Shown here in pieces: positions 5,532 to 6,367 of a stretch of DNA of 6,367 nt. This stretch comes from Clostridiales bacterium (lineage in GTDB: Bacteria; Bacillota; Clostridia; Lachnospirales; Lachnospiraceae). The position numbers and the translations under genes are program-made. The notes under the pieces were generated by a model. It did not search any database. It saw only the letters and a list, made by a program, of their open reading frames with translations, and was not told the DNA's origin. The number at the start of each line of letters is the position of its first letter. The first letter of the stretch is position 1. Location: assembly GCA_029267975.1 (NCBI GenBank), contig JAJUHH010000181.1, positions 1-6,367 of the forward strand. The letters run 5' to 3'.

Positions 5532-6155
5532 TTAATCCAGTCTTAACCACAAAGTAGGACGAACTCCGCCGCTGTTATCCCCTGTAGTAGGATGAATGGT
5601 GTTGCTGCTGTAGCGGTAGGTACCATTTCCCTGTATTCCTAAATTACCGTCACCGTGGATATATACGGCTCGTCTGTTGTCCCGCCCAGGAGTCCGAAGC
5701 CACCACCACCAGATATACCCCTCCAGGGATGATCTTCTCTTGGGGTTGTTCTCATCCTTCTTTTGAAACCAGTATCGTTGTTTGGGGCTGCGGTTTTCAA
5801 GATTTGCACTGCTGTCACCGAAATATTTGCAAACTGCTTCTTCAATATCCAGAAGAAATATGTAATCCTGCGTATCTTCTCCCCCTCTTGAACCGTACCA
5901 GGGGTTGTCCTTGTTTTTGTTTACTACCGGAATGATCCTAGCCTGTTCGGCTCCAGTGAACTTATTATAAAACTCACCGTTCAGATATTTTCGCAGTGAG
6001 CAGTCCGCCCATGTCACATCACCAGCATAATTATTATAGGGTTGCTGTTCGATTATATATTCAGTTATCACCAAGGCTGTATCACCTTGAATATCAAGAA
6101 CACGCCATTGATAATTGCCAAATGGCACAATGGAACCGATACTATACTCTCTCAT
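5532..6155 (-). CDS. DUF6273 domain protein of unknown function
   Basis: A complete 207-residue protein that I recognise as DUF6273 by its layout. It opens with I-G-S-I-V-P-F-G-N-Y-Q-W-R-V-L, followed by A-L-V-I-T-E-Y. A block D-C-S-L-R-K-Y-L-N-G-E-F-Y (51-63) comes next, then F-L-L-D-I-E-E-A (100-107). The hallmark W-W-W-W-L-R-T-P-G (149-157) is followed by a glycine/asparagine-rich stretch and the closing G-G-V-R-P-T-L-W-L (196-204). There is no signal peptide or membrane segment, so this copy should be cytoplasmic, whereas relatives can occur as part of larger surface proteins. No function is established. The fold resembles, by eye only, C-type-lectin or formylglycine-generating-enzyme-like domains. 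The start has AGGGGAG 7 bases upstream. The gene stands alone between its own promoter and a hairpin terminator. Confidence 0.85.
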   Translation of the reverse strand: MREYSIGSIVPFGNYQWRVLDIQGDTALVITEYIIEQQPYNNYAGDVTWADCSLRKYLNGEFYNKFTGAEQARIIPVVNKNKDNPWYGSRGGEDTQDYIFLLDIEEAVCKYFGDSSANLENRSPKQRYWFQKKDENNPKRRSSLEGYIWWWWLRTPGRDNRRAVYIHGDGNLGIQGNGTYRYSSNTIHPTTGDNSGGVRPTLWLRLD

Positions 6156-6162
6156 TCTCTTT

Positions 6163-6169
6163 CTCCCCT
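6163..6169 (-). promoter_or_regulatory. Ribosome binding site of the DUF6273 gene
   Basis: AGGGGAG on the minus strand, 7 bases before the ATG at 6155; it supports the chosen start. Confidence 0.75.
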
Positions 6170-6261
6170 AATAATATAAATTTTCTGCTGTTAGATATCG
6201 ATACAGCGCATGACTTACTTTCAATTTTAAAGCGGTTTATAATACCATGTTGTTTAAAATA

Positions 6262-6291
6262 ATTATACTAAATCTTGCATTCATTTGTAAA
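6262..6291 (-). promoter_or_regulatory. Promoter of the DUF6273 gene
   Basis: On the minus strand TTTACA (6286-6291) and TATAAT (6262-6267) are 18 bases apart. Transcription would start near 6255, leaving a leader of about 100 bases before the ATG. I see no known riboswitch fold in that leader. Confidence 0.65.
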
Positions 6292-6330
6292 TACAAGGTT
6301 CTGCATCCCACAGAGACAATTCGTTATCTG

Positions 6331-6367
6331 AGAACAAAAGACGCATCCCTAGAAGCACACCCTCATC
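6331..6367. other. Possible partial terminator arm at the window edge
   Basis: The 12-base sequence AAAAGACGCATC at 6336-6347 is identical to 5234-5245, inside the arm of the terminator at 5227-5273. Read on the minus strand it gives GATGCGTC followed by TTTTGTTCTC, as at the end of an intrinsic terminator. The pairing arm would lie beyond the window, so this remains unproven. Confidence 0.35.

Noticed and set aside
5532..6155. DUF6273 gene as the variable target of a diversity-generating retroelement in this window
   Set aside because: No reverse transcriptase and no template repeat are present in the 6.4 kb; kept only as a check in the findings.

Overview
The window looks like chromosomal DNA from an AT-rich, low-GC Gram-positive, probably a clostridium of the Lachnospiraceae type. 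This rests on strong AGGAGG-like ribosome binding sites, AT-rich spacers, sigma-A promoters of the TTGACA/TATAAT kind, and protein families (YusI-like ArsC protein, DeoR regulator, DUF6273 protein) that are common in those bacteria. The taxonomy is inference; nothing here fixes the genus. I see no transposase, CRISPR array, phage gene or reverse transcriptase.

Layout, left to right. Positions 1-100 hold the N-terminus of a zinc-type (MDR) alcohol dehydrogenase on the minus strand, running off the edge. A 386-base spacer with one clear imperfect hairpin follows. Then comes a plus-strand YusI/Spx-like thioredoxin-fold gene (487-846), whose 3' end overlaps by 38 bases the 3' end of a convergent minus-strand PHP-domain phosphoesterase gene (809-1741). 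Next on the minus strand are a HAD-superfamily, beta-phosphoglucomutase-like gene (1973-2629) and a zinc polyol dehydrogenase resembling erythritol/L-threitol dehydrogenases (2753-3829). A 549-base divergent control region (3830-4378) separates these from a plus-strand DeoR-family regulator (4379-5146). It holds a strong promoter for the dehydrogenase and at least three tandem 22-bp repeats that look like an operator array.

After the regulator come a short piece resembling the end of tRNA-Cys in both orientations, a long hairpin terminator, and a complete minus-strand tRNA-Cys(GCA) with its own promoter. A second perfect hairpin terminator follows. Then comes a minus-strand DUF6273 gene of unknown function (5532-6155) with a good promoter and a leader of about 100 bases.

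How the parts may fit together: dehydrogenase, HAD phosphatase/mutase and PHP phosphoesterase lie in one direction and could be co-transcribed from the promoter at 3863-3890. The divergent DeoR protein is the obvious candidate regulator, since DeoR proteins usually sense sugar or polyol phosphates. The reading is an inducible polyol or sugar-alcohol locus. The chemistry beyond the first oxidation is not determined by the sequence. The most notable signals are the 22-bp repeat array, the tRNA-Cys-like inverted fragment, and the uncharacterised DUF6273 protein.
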